The notes under the pieces: generated by a model
What the model saw: only the letters and a program-made list of their open reading frames with translations
Database searches by the model: none
Told to the model about the DNA's origin: nothing
From: Elusimicrobium sp.
Lineage (GTDB): Bacteria; Elusimicrobiota; Elusimicrobia; Elusimicrobiales; Elusimicrobiaceae
Assembly (NCBI GenBank): GCA_015062115.1
Contig: SUVG01000001.1
Coordinates: 186,001 to 250,000 of the forward strand
Reading direction: 5' to 3'
Length of the DNA stretch: 64,000 nucleotides
Position numbers and translations under genes: made by a program
Shown: one piece after another, positions 1-8,033 of the stretch
Position numbering within the stretch: the stretch's first letter is position 1
Layout: each line of letters begins with the position of its first letter

Positions 1-444
1 GCCTGTATGTTCAAACCCCTTCCGGAAGTTCCGGTATTGGGTGATGTAGAATTGCCTGTTGTCGCCGAAGAAGAAGTCATTTGGAAATCGGCCGATTACA
101 AAGGCAAACCCATGATTATGGTTTTTATGGGGTCTTGGTGTCCTTATTGCAAAAAGAGCATGCCCGCCGTTCAAGCCGCCGCCGAAGCCTATGGCGATAA
201 AGCGGAAATTGTAGCCGTGTTTGTAGACCAAGATGCCAAAACCGTGCAAGAAGTAGCCCAAGAACACGAATTTACCGTAAAATCTTTGTATGCCGGCGGT
301 GCCGCTGCCCAAGCGTTGGGTGTATCGGGCTTGCCCCATGCTATTTTGTTTGATAAAAAACATCAAATTGTAAAAACATGGGAAGGTTTCAGCCCCTCTT
401 TGGAAACGGAATTCAAAGAACAATTGGAAAAACGCACCAAATAA
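1..444 (+). CDS. TlpA/thioredoxin-fold protein, 5' end outside window
   Basis: A compact thioredoxin fold with a CPYC redox motif in the context GSWCPYCKKSMP, a downstream GLPHAILF cis-Pro loop, and a C-terminal helix. This is typical of TlpA/ResA-like thiol-disulfide proteins that act outside the cytoplasm. An ATG lies at base 7, but the frame is open back to base 1 and reads Ala-Cys just before that Met. No signal peptide is present from the Met at base 7, so I infer the true start lies upstream and that this Cys could be the lipidated residue of a lipoprotein. A clear rho-independent terminator follows. The substrate is unknown. Confidence 0.8.
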   Translation, partial: ACMFKPLPEVPVLGDVELPVVAEEEVIWKSADYKGKPMIMVFMGSWCPYCKKSMPAVQAAAEAYGDKAEIVAVFVDQDAKTVQEVAQEHEFTVKSLYAGGAAAQALGVSGLPHAILFDKKHQIVKTWEGFSPSLETEFKEQLEKRTK

Positions 445-454
445 ACTTTTTCTT

Positions 455-486
455 ATCCCCCGTCCAAAAACGGGGGATTATTTTAT
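455..486 (+). terminator. Rho-independent terminator after the thioredoxin-fold gene
   Basis: Perfect 8-bp stem ATCCCCCG/CGGGGGAT (455-462 with 471-478) followed by a T-rich tail. It lies 11 bases after the stop codon. Confidence 0.85.
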
Positions 487-516
487 ATTTAGAAAACGAA
501 ATAAAAAAATAAAAGT

Positions 517-544
517 TTGCTTTTGCGTGTAAATTTGTTATAAT
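517..544 (+). promoter_or_regulatory. Sigma70-type promoter of tRNA-Leu
   Basis: TTGCTT (517-522), a 16-base spacer, then a perfect TATAAT (539-544). The -10 ends 18 bases before the tRNA 5' end. Confidence 0.7.
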
Positions 545-562
545 AAATGTACACGATTTCAT

Positions 563-646
563 GCCGGGGTGCTGGAATTGGTATACAGGATAGTCTCAAA
601 AACTATTGCCCGCACGGGCTTAAGGGTTCAAGTCCCTTCCCCGGTA
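563..646 (+). tRNA. tRNA-Leu (anticodon CAA)
   Basis: Acceptor stem GCCGGGG/CCCCGGT, discriminator A, T-loop GGTTCAAGTCC, and a long variable arm as in class II tRNAs. The anticodon loop CTCAAAA places CAA at 597-599. The 3' CCA is not encoded. The last six bases of the gene overlap a 40-bp sequence that recurs at 2313-2352, so this gene is the probable integration target of the adjacent insert. Confidence 0.95.
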
Positions 647-680
647 AAATTTAGAAAACCACCTGAAAAGGTGGTTTTTT
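641..680 (+). repeat. 40-bp direct repeat, tRNA-side copy (attL-like)
   Basis: Identical over 40 bases to 2313-2352. It contains the last six bases of tRNA-Leu and a hairpin terminator with stem AACCACCT/AGGTGGTT and T run (657-680), which serves tRNA-Leu. The copies diverge immediately outside these bounds (C versus G upstream, A versus T downstream). Confidence 0.9.
657..680 (+). terminator. Terminator of tRNA-Leu
   Basis: Stem AACCACCT/AGGTGGTT with a short GAAA loop followed by six T residues. It is duplicated at the far end of the insert. Confidence 0.85.
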
Positions 681-859
681 ATTTTGCCGCAGAGAGCGCA
701 TAAACTGCTATATGCGCGTAAGGACTTGAAAGGCGCAACGATGTTTTTGTTTGAGCGGAGAAACTCCGTGAAAGGCAAAAACCGCGAGCCCGGCCTGCAG
801 GCATTTTGACGCAATAGATAGATTTATTCAGTTATGTAGAAATTAACGCCAATCAAATT
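681..859. other. Non-coding stretch inside the island
   Basis: About 180 bases with no supported gene. Its first part (about 686-810) is GC-richer than the nuclease gene beside it. I see no recognisable RNA or coding signal here. A reverse-strand open frame crosses it only because it reads through the tRNA end. Confidence 0.5.
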
Positions 860-1972
860 TTAACGATAAAGTCTGTCTTCCCCTTTCATGTCTTTAATAT
901 TTTCAATATGCTTGGTTTTGATGAAATCATTTCTTCCATACTCTACGGCTTGAGATAGTCTTTTTTTGATATTTATATCATAAAACACGGATCTATCTTC
1001 TGCCAAAATTCTATCTAGGACATTAGAAATTTGTCTTGGTTTAGCAATATAAGTGTCTTTTGGAATAAAACTTATATCTTTTAATTCAGAGTTTCCATAG
1101 AAAACAATTACTGAAAAACAAGGAATAGATTTACCAATATAATTTTTTAAATTGGATATATGTTTTTCATTCTGCTTGATTGGATTGTAGAATCTGTGTT
1201 TTTCCTTTCCATAATTTAGCACTTGAGTCCATTGATTATGATTGCCTTTACCAAAAATCCAACCACTATAATCTTTTACCTCAAAGACAATAATACCCAC
1301 AGATGTCAAAAGCAGTAAATCTATTTGAGAAAAATTCCCATTTTTTAATGGTATGTACAGGTTGTGATAGATGTCTTCGGCAGAATATCCAAGATTTCTT
1401 AACATCAAAATTAAGCGTTCTTCAGATTTTTCACCTATTCCTATTTCTGTTATTTCTTCCAAAGTTTTACGGTCTTGTATCCAATTAAATATATAGCAAC
1501 AGAAAAAACCTAAAAGAGCCAAAAGTATTATTAGCCACCAAACACCTAGCCACCAAACACCGCTAAAATCGTCATGGTTGGTATATTCAGTATATCGGTT
1601 TATTTTAGCTTGAGAGACCTGTCTTTTAATTTTAGGCCATATTACTTTGATGTTTTCCAGTTCCACATCCTGTGTTTTTGTTTTAACTTTTATTTCTTTT
1701 GTTTTGCCTTTTTCCAATTCCATAGTTAAAAGAAGAACTAAATTTTCTCTTTTATCTAATTCGATATTGGATATAACTAAAGTTTTTCCGGCAAATGCCT
1801 TGGTTTTAAATTTCTTGTTTGCAATTTTATATCTTTCTCCTTTGGAAATTGTATCTGCAAACTTGATTTTCTTTCCAATAAAGCCTTTATAATTAGAAAT
1901 AGTTATCTCTCCTGCTAATGAACACAGGCTAACCAAACAAAAACAACACAAAAAAATTATTTTTCTAATCAT
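860..1972 (-). CDS. Membrane-anchored NERD-domain nuclease-like protein
   Basis: The start at 1972 gives a signal-like N-terminus (MIRKIIFLCCFCLVSLCSLA). A Lys-rich extracytoplasmic region of about 120 residues follows, then one transmembrane segment (about 139-164), then a cytoplasmic NERD (nuclease-related) domain (about 182-300). The putative nuclease residues are present: Asp218 in FSQIDLL and the E-V-K of FEVKDYSG (231-233). NERD domains are predicted restriction-fold nucleases, so the protein may process or cut nucleic acid at the membrane; its target is unknown. Its low GC against the neighbours and its position between direct repeats argue for acquisition. A TATAAT-like element precedes the start. 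Confidence 0.75.
   Translation of the reverse strand: MIRKIIFLCCFCLVSLCSLAGEITISNYKGFIGKKIKFADTISKGERYKIANKKFKTKAFAGKTLVISNIELDKRENLVLLLTMELEKGKTKEIKVKTKTQDVELENIKVIWPKIKRQVSQAKINRYTEYTNHDDFSGVWWLGVWWLIILLALLGFFCCYIFNWIQDRKTLEEITEIGIGEKSEERLILMLRNLGYSAEDIYHNLYIPLKNGNFSQIDLLLLTSVGIIVFEVKDYSGWIFGKGNHNQWTQVLNYGKEKHRFYNPIKQNEKHISNLKNYIGKSIPCFSVIVFYGNSELKDISFIPKDTYIAKPRQISNVLDRILAEDRSVFYDINIKKRLSQAVEYGRNDFIKTKHIENIKDMKGEDRLYR
1532..1561 (-). repeat. In-frame 15-bp tandem duplication in the NERD gene
   Basis: Two perfect 15-bp units (1532-1546 and 1547-1561) duplicate the pentapeptide GVWWL at the start of the transmembrane segment, giving GVWWLGVWWL. Confidence 0.85.
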
Positions 1973-2156
1973 ACACCTATTATAACATTTATTTTTAGAC
2001 GAGAAATGCAATACCAAAAAGCATTTTGTATAGGGGAGATGATGTAATTTTTAAGTTCACTTACACAACACTTAATATATTTTAACTAAATCAGAAAGAA
2101 CACAATCATATACATAAAACAATCCATCAACCTTACTTGTTTTAAGTTAGCTCCAT

Positions 2157-2300
2157 TTAAAAAGTTAGAATTCCTGTTTTTACGTAAACAAAATCAGAAT
2201 TCTCCATACGTTTCTGAATTTCTTTTGCTTCTTCCAAGTGCTGACGAAGTATCCGTATCTCTTTGGCACGCTCTATAAACGAATCCAAAAGAGGCCTCAT
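2157..2300 (-). CDS. 47-aa coiled-coil ORF at the island edge, possible gene remnant
   Basis: ATG at 2300 opens a 47-codon frame ending TAA at 2157-2159. It encodes a charged helix containing SFIERAKEIRILRQHLEEAK, followed by a short non-helical tail. The composition looks like real coding sequence, but no good Shine-Dalgarno site is present. The same frame stays open upstream through the repeat/terminator, so this may be the 3' end of a gene cut off at the recombination junction rather than an independent small gene. I do not recognise the family. Confidence 0.35.
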   Translation of the reverse strand: MRPLLDSFIERAKEIRILRQHLEEAKEIQKRMENSDFVYVKTGILTF

Positions 2301-2312
2301 TTCACTTCTATG

Positions 2313-2352
2313 CCGGTAAAATTTAGAAAACCACCTGAAAAGGTGGTTTTTT
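2313..2352 (-). repeat. 40-bp direct repeat, distal copy (attR-like) acting as antiporter terminator
   Basis: Identical to 641-680. Read on the minus strand its hairpin (AACCACCT/AGGTGGTT) lies immediately after the stop codon of the antiporter gene, so it can terminate that gene. Base 2352 is shared with the stop codon. This suggests that tRNA-Leu and the antiporter once shared a single bidirectional terminator. Confidence 0.9.
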
Positions 2353-3629
2353 TATGGTTGGTTTTCTGGTTGGGGAAGCGACGGAGCATGCGTATTTTCC
2401 AAAGAAATATGACGGTGGAAAAAAATTCTCCCCACCCATTTCAATCCGCCTTTTTCGATTCGGTAAGACATTAAATTAGAAAATAACACACTAAAGAAAA
2501 TGACCGCATAAATAACATCTTGTATCACGGCACCGCTCTCGGGAAGTTGAACGGCAATCATAGCCGCGAGAACCGCACTGACAAGCCCGTTGGGACACAT
2601 AGCCAAGATAACGGAGCAGTCTTGCCGCGGGATTTGACGCGAAATACAATAATTGACCGGAAGCGTGCGAAACAGAAACTTGGCAAATACCAAAAAAAGC
2701 CCCAACAAAAGTAAATCTTCCCGCCCCAAGCGCATACAAATACCCATATACACGAAAAAGAGCGTCTTAAAAATAAACTCCACTTCATCAAAGAAACTTT
2801 TTTCCCCTTTATTTAAGGACAAAAGGCGCCGGATATCCAACCGGTGCAAAAACGCCCGTCGAATCAGGCGCATATTGCCCGCTGTGATACCAAAAAACAA
2901 GGTGGCAATTGCTCCGTCCGCCCCGATAAGCCCGCTGATACTATACACCAGTAACACAAAAGCAAAAGTAAGGGAAACAGCATTTTCTAACCGGCGAACA
3001 TGGTTCAAAATACCCATCCAAAAAATCCCGGCCAATACCGCAAAAACGGAGCCGATGCCGAAAGATTTGGCCACGTCCCATGCAATTTTCTGCGCGGAGA
3101 CGGCTTCCCCGTGAAGCGCTGCCGACAGAAAGGCCAAGGCTAAAATAATCGTATAAACACCCGTTAAATTTGCCTCTAAAAACAAAATGGTTTTGGTCGT
3201 TTTGGTAATACGCAATTTAGCCAGCATCGGCACGATTACCGCAGGGGAATTCCCGGCTATAATGGCCCCGATTACAAAGGCATAAGTTTGGGGAATATCC
3301 AACATAAAATATGCCAAAAAAGCCGTGGTGCACATCACCAAAGCAAAGCAAACCGTGGTAAGAAAAAAACCCTGCCCCACCGCACCGCGAAGCGATAACA
3401 ACCGAAAATTAAGCCCGCTTTTGAATAAAACCAAAATAAGTGCCAAGGTAGTAAAAATATGGCCCGCCTCGCCAAAATCGCTTGGTTCCACCAAGTGAAA
3501 AACAGGGCCCAACAAAATGCCCAAAAACATCAGCGGCAACACATCGGGCAGGCGGGTTTTTTCGAACAAAGAAGAAAAAACATGCCCTAAAAAAAGCAAA
3601 AGGCCAATAAATAAAATGGTATAAGTCAT
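2352..3629 (-). CDS. CPA1-like cation:proton antiporter family membrane protein
   Basis: 425 residues with 11-13 hydrophobic segments and no long cytoplasmic tail, matching the Na+/H+ exchanger domain. Landmarks are LFKSGLNF (the TM3-4 region), IIAGNSPAVIVPML where CPA1 proteins usually have a T/N-D-P motif, and a late MCPNGLVSAVL segment. The Asp residues usual in the transport core (TDP, ND) are not apparent: the aligned positions read NSP and ANLTG. Ion specificity, or even proton coupling, is therefore uncertain. It acts in the inner membrane in pH or cation homeostasis. It is convergent with tRNA-Leu and divergent from the receiver gene at 3691. Confidence 0.75.
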   Translation of the reverse strand: MTYTILFIGLLLFLGHVFSSLFEKTRLPDVLPLMFLGILLGPVFHLVEPSDFGEAGHIFTTLALILVLFKSGLNFRLLSLRGAVGQGFFLTTVCFALVMCTTAFLAYFMLDIPQTYAFVIGAIIAGNSPAVIVPMLAKLRITKTTKTILFLEANLTGVYTIILALAFLSAALHGEAVSAQKIAWDVAKSFGIGSVFAVLAGIFWMGILNHVRRLENAVSLTFAFVLLVYSISGLIGADGAIATLFFGITAGNMRLIRRAFLHRLDIRRLLSLNKGEKSFFDEVEFIFKTLFFVYMGICMRLGREDLLLLGLFLVFAKFLFRTLPVNYCISRQIPRQDCSVILAMCPNGLVSAVLAAMIAVQLPESGAVIQDVIYAVIFFSVLFSNLMSYRIEKGGLKWVGRIFFHRHISLENTHAPSLPQPENQP

Positions 3630-3690
3630 ATCGTTTATTATACGAAAAGGAACCCTTGCCAGGCATAGAAATATTTATTTTAATATCCTT

Positions 3691-4623
3691 ATGGAACACA
3701 ATGCAAAAATTCTTTTAGCCGATGATTCGCACGCAATTCGCTTTTTGGTATCCGAAATACTCACTTCTGCCGGGTTTACCGTTGTGGAAGCAGAAGACGG
3801 ACAGGAAGCCATTGAAAAAACTTATAAAGAAAACCCGGATTTGCTTATCTTGGACTACGAAATGCCGAGAAAAACAGGGTTTGAGGTTGTGCAGGAAGTG
3901 CGCAGCCGCACCGGGTATTTACACACGCCTATTATTATCTTTACCGCTGTAACCGATAAATCTACCAAGTTGGAAGGCTTGGGGTTGGATATCGACGACT
4001 ACCTAACCAAACCGGCCGACGAAGACGAAATTGTAGCGCGCGTAAAATTACTCTTAAAACGCAATAAACAAAAAATGGACTGCAACCCGCTTACCCGCCT
4101 GCCGGGCAACCCGTCTATCCAAGCACGGGTGGAAAACCAAATTGCCGCCGGGCAACCGTTTGCCGTGTTGTATTGCGACTTAAACAACTTCAAGTCTTTT
4201 AACGATAAATACGGGTTTGAAGCCGGAGACCGCGTGCTTAAAACGGAATCCGAAATTATTGTAGCCGCCGCCACACAAGACCCCAATTCTTTTGTAGGAC
4301 ATATCGGCGGAGATGATTTTATTGTTGTCTGCGCGTTCGATAAAGCCGAAGCCATCGCGCAGGAAATTGCCTCCAAAACCGATCAAATCGCTCCTTCTTT
4401 TTATAATGAAGAAGACCGCAAAAACGGTTACATGGTATCCACTAACCGCCGGGGAGAAACGGAAAAATTCAAATTTCTTTCCATCGGTATCGGCGTGGTA
4501 CACAATACCAAAAAACCGCTCACCTCGTTTGCCATGGTCAGCAACATCGGCAGTGAATTAAAATGTTTAGCCAAAAAACACGAGGGCGGCAGTTACTATG
4601 TGTTAGACCGCCGAGCCTCTTAA
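3691..4623 (+). CDS. Response regulator with GGDEF output domain (probable diguanylate cyclase)
   Basis: Residues 1-125 form a canonical receiver: acidic pair Asp11-Asp12, phospho-acceptor Asp55 (LILDYEMP), Thr85 and Lys107 (TKP). The GGDEF domain follows from about 135, with DLNNFKSFNDKYG for Mg/GTP binding and the signature as GGDDF. The Glu-to-Asp change is conservative, so cyclase activity is plausible but not certain. It would make c-di-GMP in response to phosphorylation; no partner kinase is adjacent. The start has no clear Shine-Dalgarno site. An AT-rich -10-like element ends about four bases upstream, so a leaderless mRNA is possible. A bidirectional terminator separates it from pgm. 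Confidence 0.85.
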   Translation: MEHNAKILLADDSHAIRFLVSEILTSAGFTVVEAEDGQEAIEKTYKENPDLLILDYEMPRKTGFEVVQEVRSRTGYLHTPIIIFTAVTDKSTKLEGLGLDIDDYLTKPADEDEIVARVKLLLKRNKQKMDCNPLTRLPGNPSIQARVENQIAAGQPFAVLYCDLNNFKSFNDKYGFEAGDRVLKTESEIIVAAATQDPNSFVGHIGGDDFIVVCAFDKAEAIAQEIASKTDQIAPSFYNEEDRKNGYMVSTNRRGETEKFKFLSIGIGVVHNTKKPLTSFAMVSNIGSELKCLAKKHEGGSYYVLDRRAS

Positions 4624-4641
4624 TTTATCAGTCTAAAAAAA

Positions 4642-4672
4642 GGGAGAAACCAAATCGGTTTCTCCCCTTTTT
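4642..4672. terminator. Bidirectional terminator between convergent genes
   Basis: 10-bp stem GGGAGAAACC/GGTTTCTCCC (4642-4651 with 4657-4666), flanked by A-rich and T-rich arms. It can serve both the receiver gene and pgm. Confidence 0.85.
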
Positions 4673-4690
4673 ATCTCAAAGATTCCCGTT

Positions 4691-6235
4691 CTATTTCAAC
4701 AAACCTTTGGCTTCTTCTATCAGGTTTTCCAAATGCTTTTGGCTGACAAAAGTTTCGGCATAGATTTTCAAAATATTTTCCGTGCCGGACGGGCGCACCA
4801 AAAACCAAGAAGATTGCAGATAAACTTTGATACCGTCCGTATCCCGCACGCGAGTTACGCGTTCCCCGGCAACCTGGTACACTTCCGCAAAATCTTTAGC
4901 ACGCAAGGCTTTTACACGCGCTTTGGTTTCATCATCGGTGGGCACATCTACCCGCACATAGTACGGAGTGCCGTGTTTCTCGGTAATTTTGGCATACAAG
5001 TCGGCGATATCGCCTTCCGCCGCCATAATTTCCATCAGCAAACAAACAGCCAAAATGCCATCTTTTTCCGGAGTCCAACCGCTGACGGACATACCCGCAC
5101 TTTCTTCACCGGCGAGTACATATCTGCGGCGAACGATGCCTTCCACAAAATACTTAAAACCTACATTTACTTCATCAAGTCTCATGCCATGTTCGTCGGC
5201 GATACGATCCAACAACGAAGTCGTGCCCAAGGTGCGTCCCAGGGAGTGTGCATCGCGAATACGGAAGTGACGAATTAAGTAATCAGCCATTACACAAAGC
5301 GCATGGTTCGGCGAGATTAAACCGCCTTTTTGGGTGGCACAGCCGAAGCGGTCGGCGTCCGGGTCGCTGGCACCGGCAAAATCGTATTTACCGCTTTTCA
5401 CATAATCAATCAGCGGGCTCATGGGATATTTGGACGAGGGATCCATGCGGATTTTCCCGTCGTGGTCTATCGGAATAAAATGGAAAGTCGGGTCTTGGGT
5501 TTCGTCCACGATATCCAAATTTTCCAAATGATATTTTTCTTTAATCGCTTTATAAAAAGCCAAACTGCTGCCACCCAACGGATGCACGGCAAATTTCAAC
5601 GGAGAAGAAGCAATTTTTTCAAAGTTTACAAAGCGAGAAAGTGCTTCCACATAAGGGGTTACCAAATCGGCTTGGCGGATAAGCCCCCATTTGCGGGCAT
5701 CTTCCAGGGAAATGCTTTTGATTTCTTCGGGTTTGGCCATGTATTCATTGGCGTATTTTTCAATAAGAGAGGTCAAGGAAGAATCGGCCGGGCCGCCGTT
5801 GGAAGGGTTGTATTTAAGCCCCATGTCTTGCGGAGGATTATGGCTGGCAGTTCCGTTTAAGGAAGCGCAAGCGCGGCCACTGATAATTTCATACGAAAAA
5901 ACGGGAGTCGGAAGCGGCATATCCGGCAAAATAACGGGAAGACCGTTCCCCGTCAGCACTTCGGCACAGATAAGGGCCGTATCGTGCGACATAAGGCGCG
6001 TATCTCCTCCTACCAAAATGGGGCCCATGATGCTGTTTTCCAAATGGATACGGGCAACGGCTTGAGCAATAGCACGCGCGTGAGCCGCACAAAAACCGGC
6101 ACCGAGTACTCCGCGATGACCGGAGGTACCGAATTTTACAGGAACAGGTGTTGTGGAAGGTTCATAAAATTCTTTACGCAATAAATCTACATCAATTTTT
6201 TGTTTCGTTAATGTTCCTGCAAGTTCACTGACCAT
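4691..6235 (-). CDS. pgm: Phosphoglucomutase (alpha-D-phosphohexomutase family)
   Basis: 514 residues with all family landmarks in order: KFGTSGHRG near 34-42; the phosphoserine loop TASHNPP (Ser131) followed by GLKYNPSNGGPA, as in the E. coli Pgm type; the metal loop DPDADRFG; and the C-terminal phosphate-binding RPSGTEN. It interconverts glucose-1-phosphate and glucose-6-phosphate for glycogen and cell-wall sugar metabolism in the cytoplasm. The start at 6235 has a strong AAGGAG site. It appears to be a single-gene unit transcribed toward the bidirectional terminator at 4642. Confidence 0.93.
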   Translation of the reverse strand: MVSELAGTLTKQKIDVDLLRKEFYEPSTTPVPVKFGTSGHRGVLGAGFCAAHARAIAQAVARIHLENSIMGPILVGGDTRLMSHDTALICAEVLTGNGLPVILPDMPLPTPVFSYEIISGRACASLNGTASHNPPQDMGLKYNPSNGGPADSSLTSLIEKYANEYMAKPEEIKSISLEDARKWGLIRQADLVTPYVEALSRFVNFEKIASSPLKFAVHPLGGSSLAFYKAIKEKYHLENLDIVDETQDPTFHFIPIDHDGKIRMDPSSKYPMSPLIDYVKSGKYDFAGASDPDADRFGCATQKGGLISPNHALCVMADYLIRHFRIRDAHSLGRTLGTTSLLDRIADEHGMRLDEVNVGFKYFVEGIVRRRYVLAGEESAGMSVSGWTPEKDGILAVCLLMEIMAAEGDIADLYAKITEKHGTPYYVRVDVPTDDETKARVKALRAKDFAEVYQVAGERVTRVRDTDGIKVYLQSSWFLVRPSGTENILKIYAETFVSQKHLENLIEEAKGLLK

Positions 6236-6345
6236 ACATTTTCTCCTTTATAAAAACAAACAAAACTTTTCATTAGGTGGGTTGCACGAGCGCCCCGCTT
6301 TTTCTATCATATTATATATCTTTCAAATCCGCAACAGGAGGACTC

Positions 6346-7029
6346 ATGAAAAAATTGTTGTTAGCCGTACTTTTTGCTTTTGCCGCAACGCCGCTTTTTG
6401 CAGGTATGAACAGTGACTTTTCAGGTAGTTTTAATACTAGTGGTTTTGCCGATTACAACCGCGACATTTCCACCTTGATAGGACAAGCCGATTTTCATAC
6501 CGGGAAGGGGGTCTCTTTCCCCGGATTTGATGTAGGGGCTTCGGTATCAACTGTTAAAACCTCGGACGGTTCTTTTTCCGGGGACGATTATCAGTATCTT
6601 CCCTTTATTACAGCCGAAACCCAAATCCCGATTTTGGGCATGGGAGTAGCCTTACGCGGAACATCTTATGATGACTTCCAATCTATCGGCGGCGGGCTGA
6701 AATGGCACGGTTCTTTGGCGTTAATCAACCTCTCCGCCTCGGCTTTTTACGACCGCTATAAAACCGATTACTATGACGGGAACCACTATTCCGCCTCTGC
6801 CTCGGCTTCCGTAAATGTATTGTTCCTTACGCCTTATGTAGGTATTGGGTACGACTACAGCGAAATGGAAACTAAAAACTATCTCGCCGGATATAAAACG
6901 GACGACGGTGTTGTGCGCTATACCGCCGGGGTCAATTTCCACCCGTTACCGCTTGTATATGTATATGGAGCATACACTTACACCAAATACAACCACGGTT
7001 TTCAAGGCGGGGTGGGTATTAACTTCTAG
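6346..7029 (+). CDS. Outer-membrane beta-barrel protein, unknown function
   Basis: The start at 6346 follows an AGGAGG site and gives a clean signal peptide (MKKLLLAVLFAFAATPLFA). The mature part of about 208 residues alternates polar and aromatic residues, is rich in Gly, Ser and Tyr, and ends in a C-terminal Phe (GGVGINF), as outer-membrane barrels do. About 8-10 strands can be guessed. No family is recognised. Eight bases separate it from murB, so the two may be co-transcribed, although a functional link is not obvious. Confidence 0.75.
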   Translation: MKKLLLAVLFAFAATPLFAGMNSDFSGSFNTSGFADYNRDISTLIGQADFHTGKGVSFPGFDVGASVSTVKTSDGSFSGDDYQYLPFITAETQIPILGMGVALRGTSYDDFQSIGGGLKWHGSLALINLSASAFYDRYKTDYYDGNHYSASASASVNVLFLTPYVGIGYDYSEMETKNYLAGYKTDDGVVRYTAGVNFHPLPLVYVYGAYTYTKYNHGFQGGVGINF

Positions 7030-7037
7030 GATTTCTT

Positions 7038-7937
7038 ATGGATTACAAACAAGAACTCAAAAATTTCTTCGCTGATCGTTGCCTGCTGGACGAACCCATG
7101 GCCCGCCACACTACCTATCGGGTAGGCGGCCCGGCCGAAGTATATGTTTACCCCCAAACGCGCGAAGAATGGAGTTTTGTTCTAAAACTGGCCCAAACGG
7201 AGAATATCCCTCTGCGCATCATCGGGTTCGGTTCCAATATTTTAGTAAGCGGCAAGGGGTTGGGCGGAATCGTCTGCTCCACCAAGCAAATGAATCGTGT
7301 TTTTTGCGAAGGAGAAAACATCAAAGCCGAAGCAGGCGCCGCTTTGGATAAAGTTTGTGAATTAGCCTGCGAAGCGGGTCTGGGCGGCATGGAAAAATTA
7401 TCGGGCATTCCCGGAAGTGTCGGCGGAGCCGTTTACATGAACGCCGGCGCATTTGGACAAGAAACCTTTGATTGTCTGGAATACTTCGATGTAATTGATT
7501 TTGAAGGTCGCCCCGCCACTTTATTAAAAGAAGACCTTAAATATGCCTACCGCAAAGTGGAAGGTATCGAGAACTATATTGTTCTTTCCGCTTCTTTTAA
7601 GTTGCAAAAAGGCGATTTTACACAACTGATTGCCGCCCGCAACACCGTGCTTCATAAACGCATAGAAAAGCAACCGCTCGATTTGCCTTCCGCCGGGAGT
7701 GTGTTTAAGCGTCCGGTGGGTGATTATGCTTCGCGGCTGATAGATGATACCGGCTTAAGGGGATTATCTATCGGCGGGGCCAAAGTGAGCGAAAAACATG
7801 CCGGTTTTATTGTCAATTTCAATCATGCCACGCCTGAAGACATCAAAACTCTCATGGACGAAGTGCGCAAAAAAGTGCAGGAAAAACATGGCATAGAACT
7901 GGAACCTGAACAAATTTTATGGGGTGAGTTTAATTAA
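7038..7937 (+). CDS. murB: UDP-N-acetylenolpyruvoylglucosamine reductase (MurB)
   Basis: 299 residues. The FAD-binding regions are visible as RHTTYRVGGPA, GFGSNILVSGKGLGG and GIPGSVGGAVYMNAGAFG. The catalytic Ser motif reads SAGSVFKRP, and the C-terminal domain contains GGAKVSEKHAGFIVN. The SAGSVFK form and overall length fit the shorter (type II) MurB class. It reduces UDP-GlcNAc-enolpyruvate to UDP-MurNAc with NADPH in peptidoglycan synthesis. The start has AGGA eight bases upstream. It follows the barrel gene closely and is followed by tRNA-Asp. Confidence 0.95.
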   Translation: MDYKQELKNFFADRCLLDEPMARHTTYRVGGPAEVYVYPQTREEWSFVLKLAQTENIPLRIIGFGSNILVSGKGLGGIVCSTKQMNRVFCEGENIKAEAGAALDKVCELACEAGLGGMEKLSGIPGSVGGAVYMNAGAFGQETFDCLEYFDVIDFEGRPATLLKEDLKYAYRKVEGIENYIVLSASFKLQKGDFTQLIAARNTVLHKRIEKQPLDLPSAGSVFKRPVGDYASRLIDDTGLRGLSIGGAKVSEKHAGFIVNFNHATPEDIKTLMDEVRKKVQEKHGIELEPEQILWGEFN

Positions 7938-7974
7938 CTCCTCCGTCGAAAAATTTATTTTCTTAAAAATTTGT

Positions 7975-8004
7975 TTGACGATGTGCCCTGTTTTAAGTTA
8001 CAAT
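7975..8004 (+). promoter_or_regulatory. Promoter of tRNA-Asp
   Basis: TTGACG (7975-7980), an 18-base spacer, then TACAAT (7999-8004), about 30 bases before the tRNA. Confidence 0.65.
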
Positions 8005-8033
8005 ATATGTACGAAAGAATTTGAGAAGTAAAT

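Larger units (their letters stand above)
641..2352. mobile_element. Putative small genomic island at the tRNA-Leu 3' end
   Basis: A 1,672-bp segment is bracketed by a perfect 40-bp direct repeat (641-680 and 2313-2352) that starts in the last bases of tRNA-Leu and includes a transcription terminator. Inside are a strikingly AT-rich NERD nuclease gene and a 47-codon ORF; the flanking genes are noticeably richer in GC. The geometry is that of attL/attR around a tRNA-targeted island. No integrase or excisionase gene is visible, so the element would be non-autonomous or decayed. An ordinary duplication cannot be excluded from one sequence. Confidence 0.6.

Noticed and set aside
620-814. Open frame on the minus strand ending in the tRNA-Leu gene
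   Set aside because: It reads through the tRNA and its terminator (ending GRDLNP), a common artefact over tRNA genes; no ribosome site.
641-2352. Active integrative element with its own integrase
   Set aside because: No tyrosine or serine recombinase motif is visible between the repeats; only a NERD gene and a 47-codon ORF are present.
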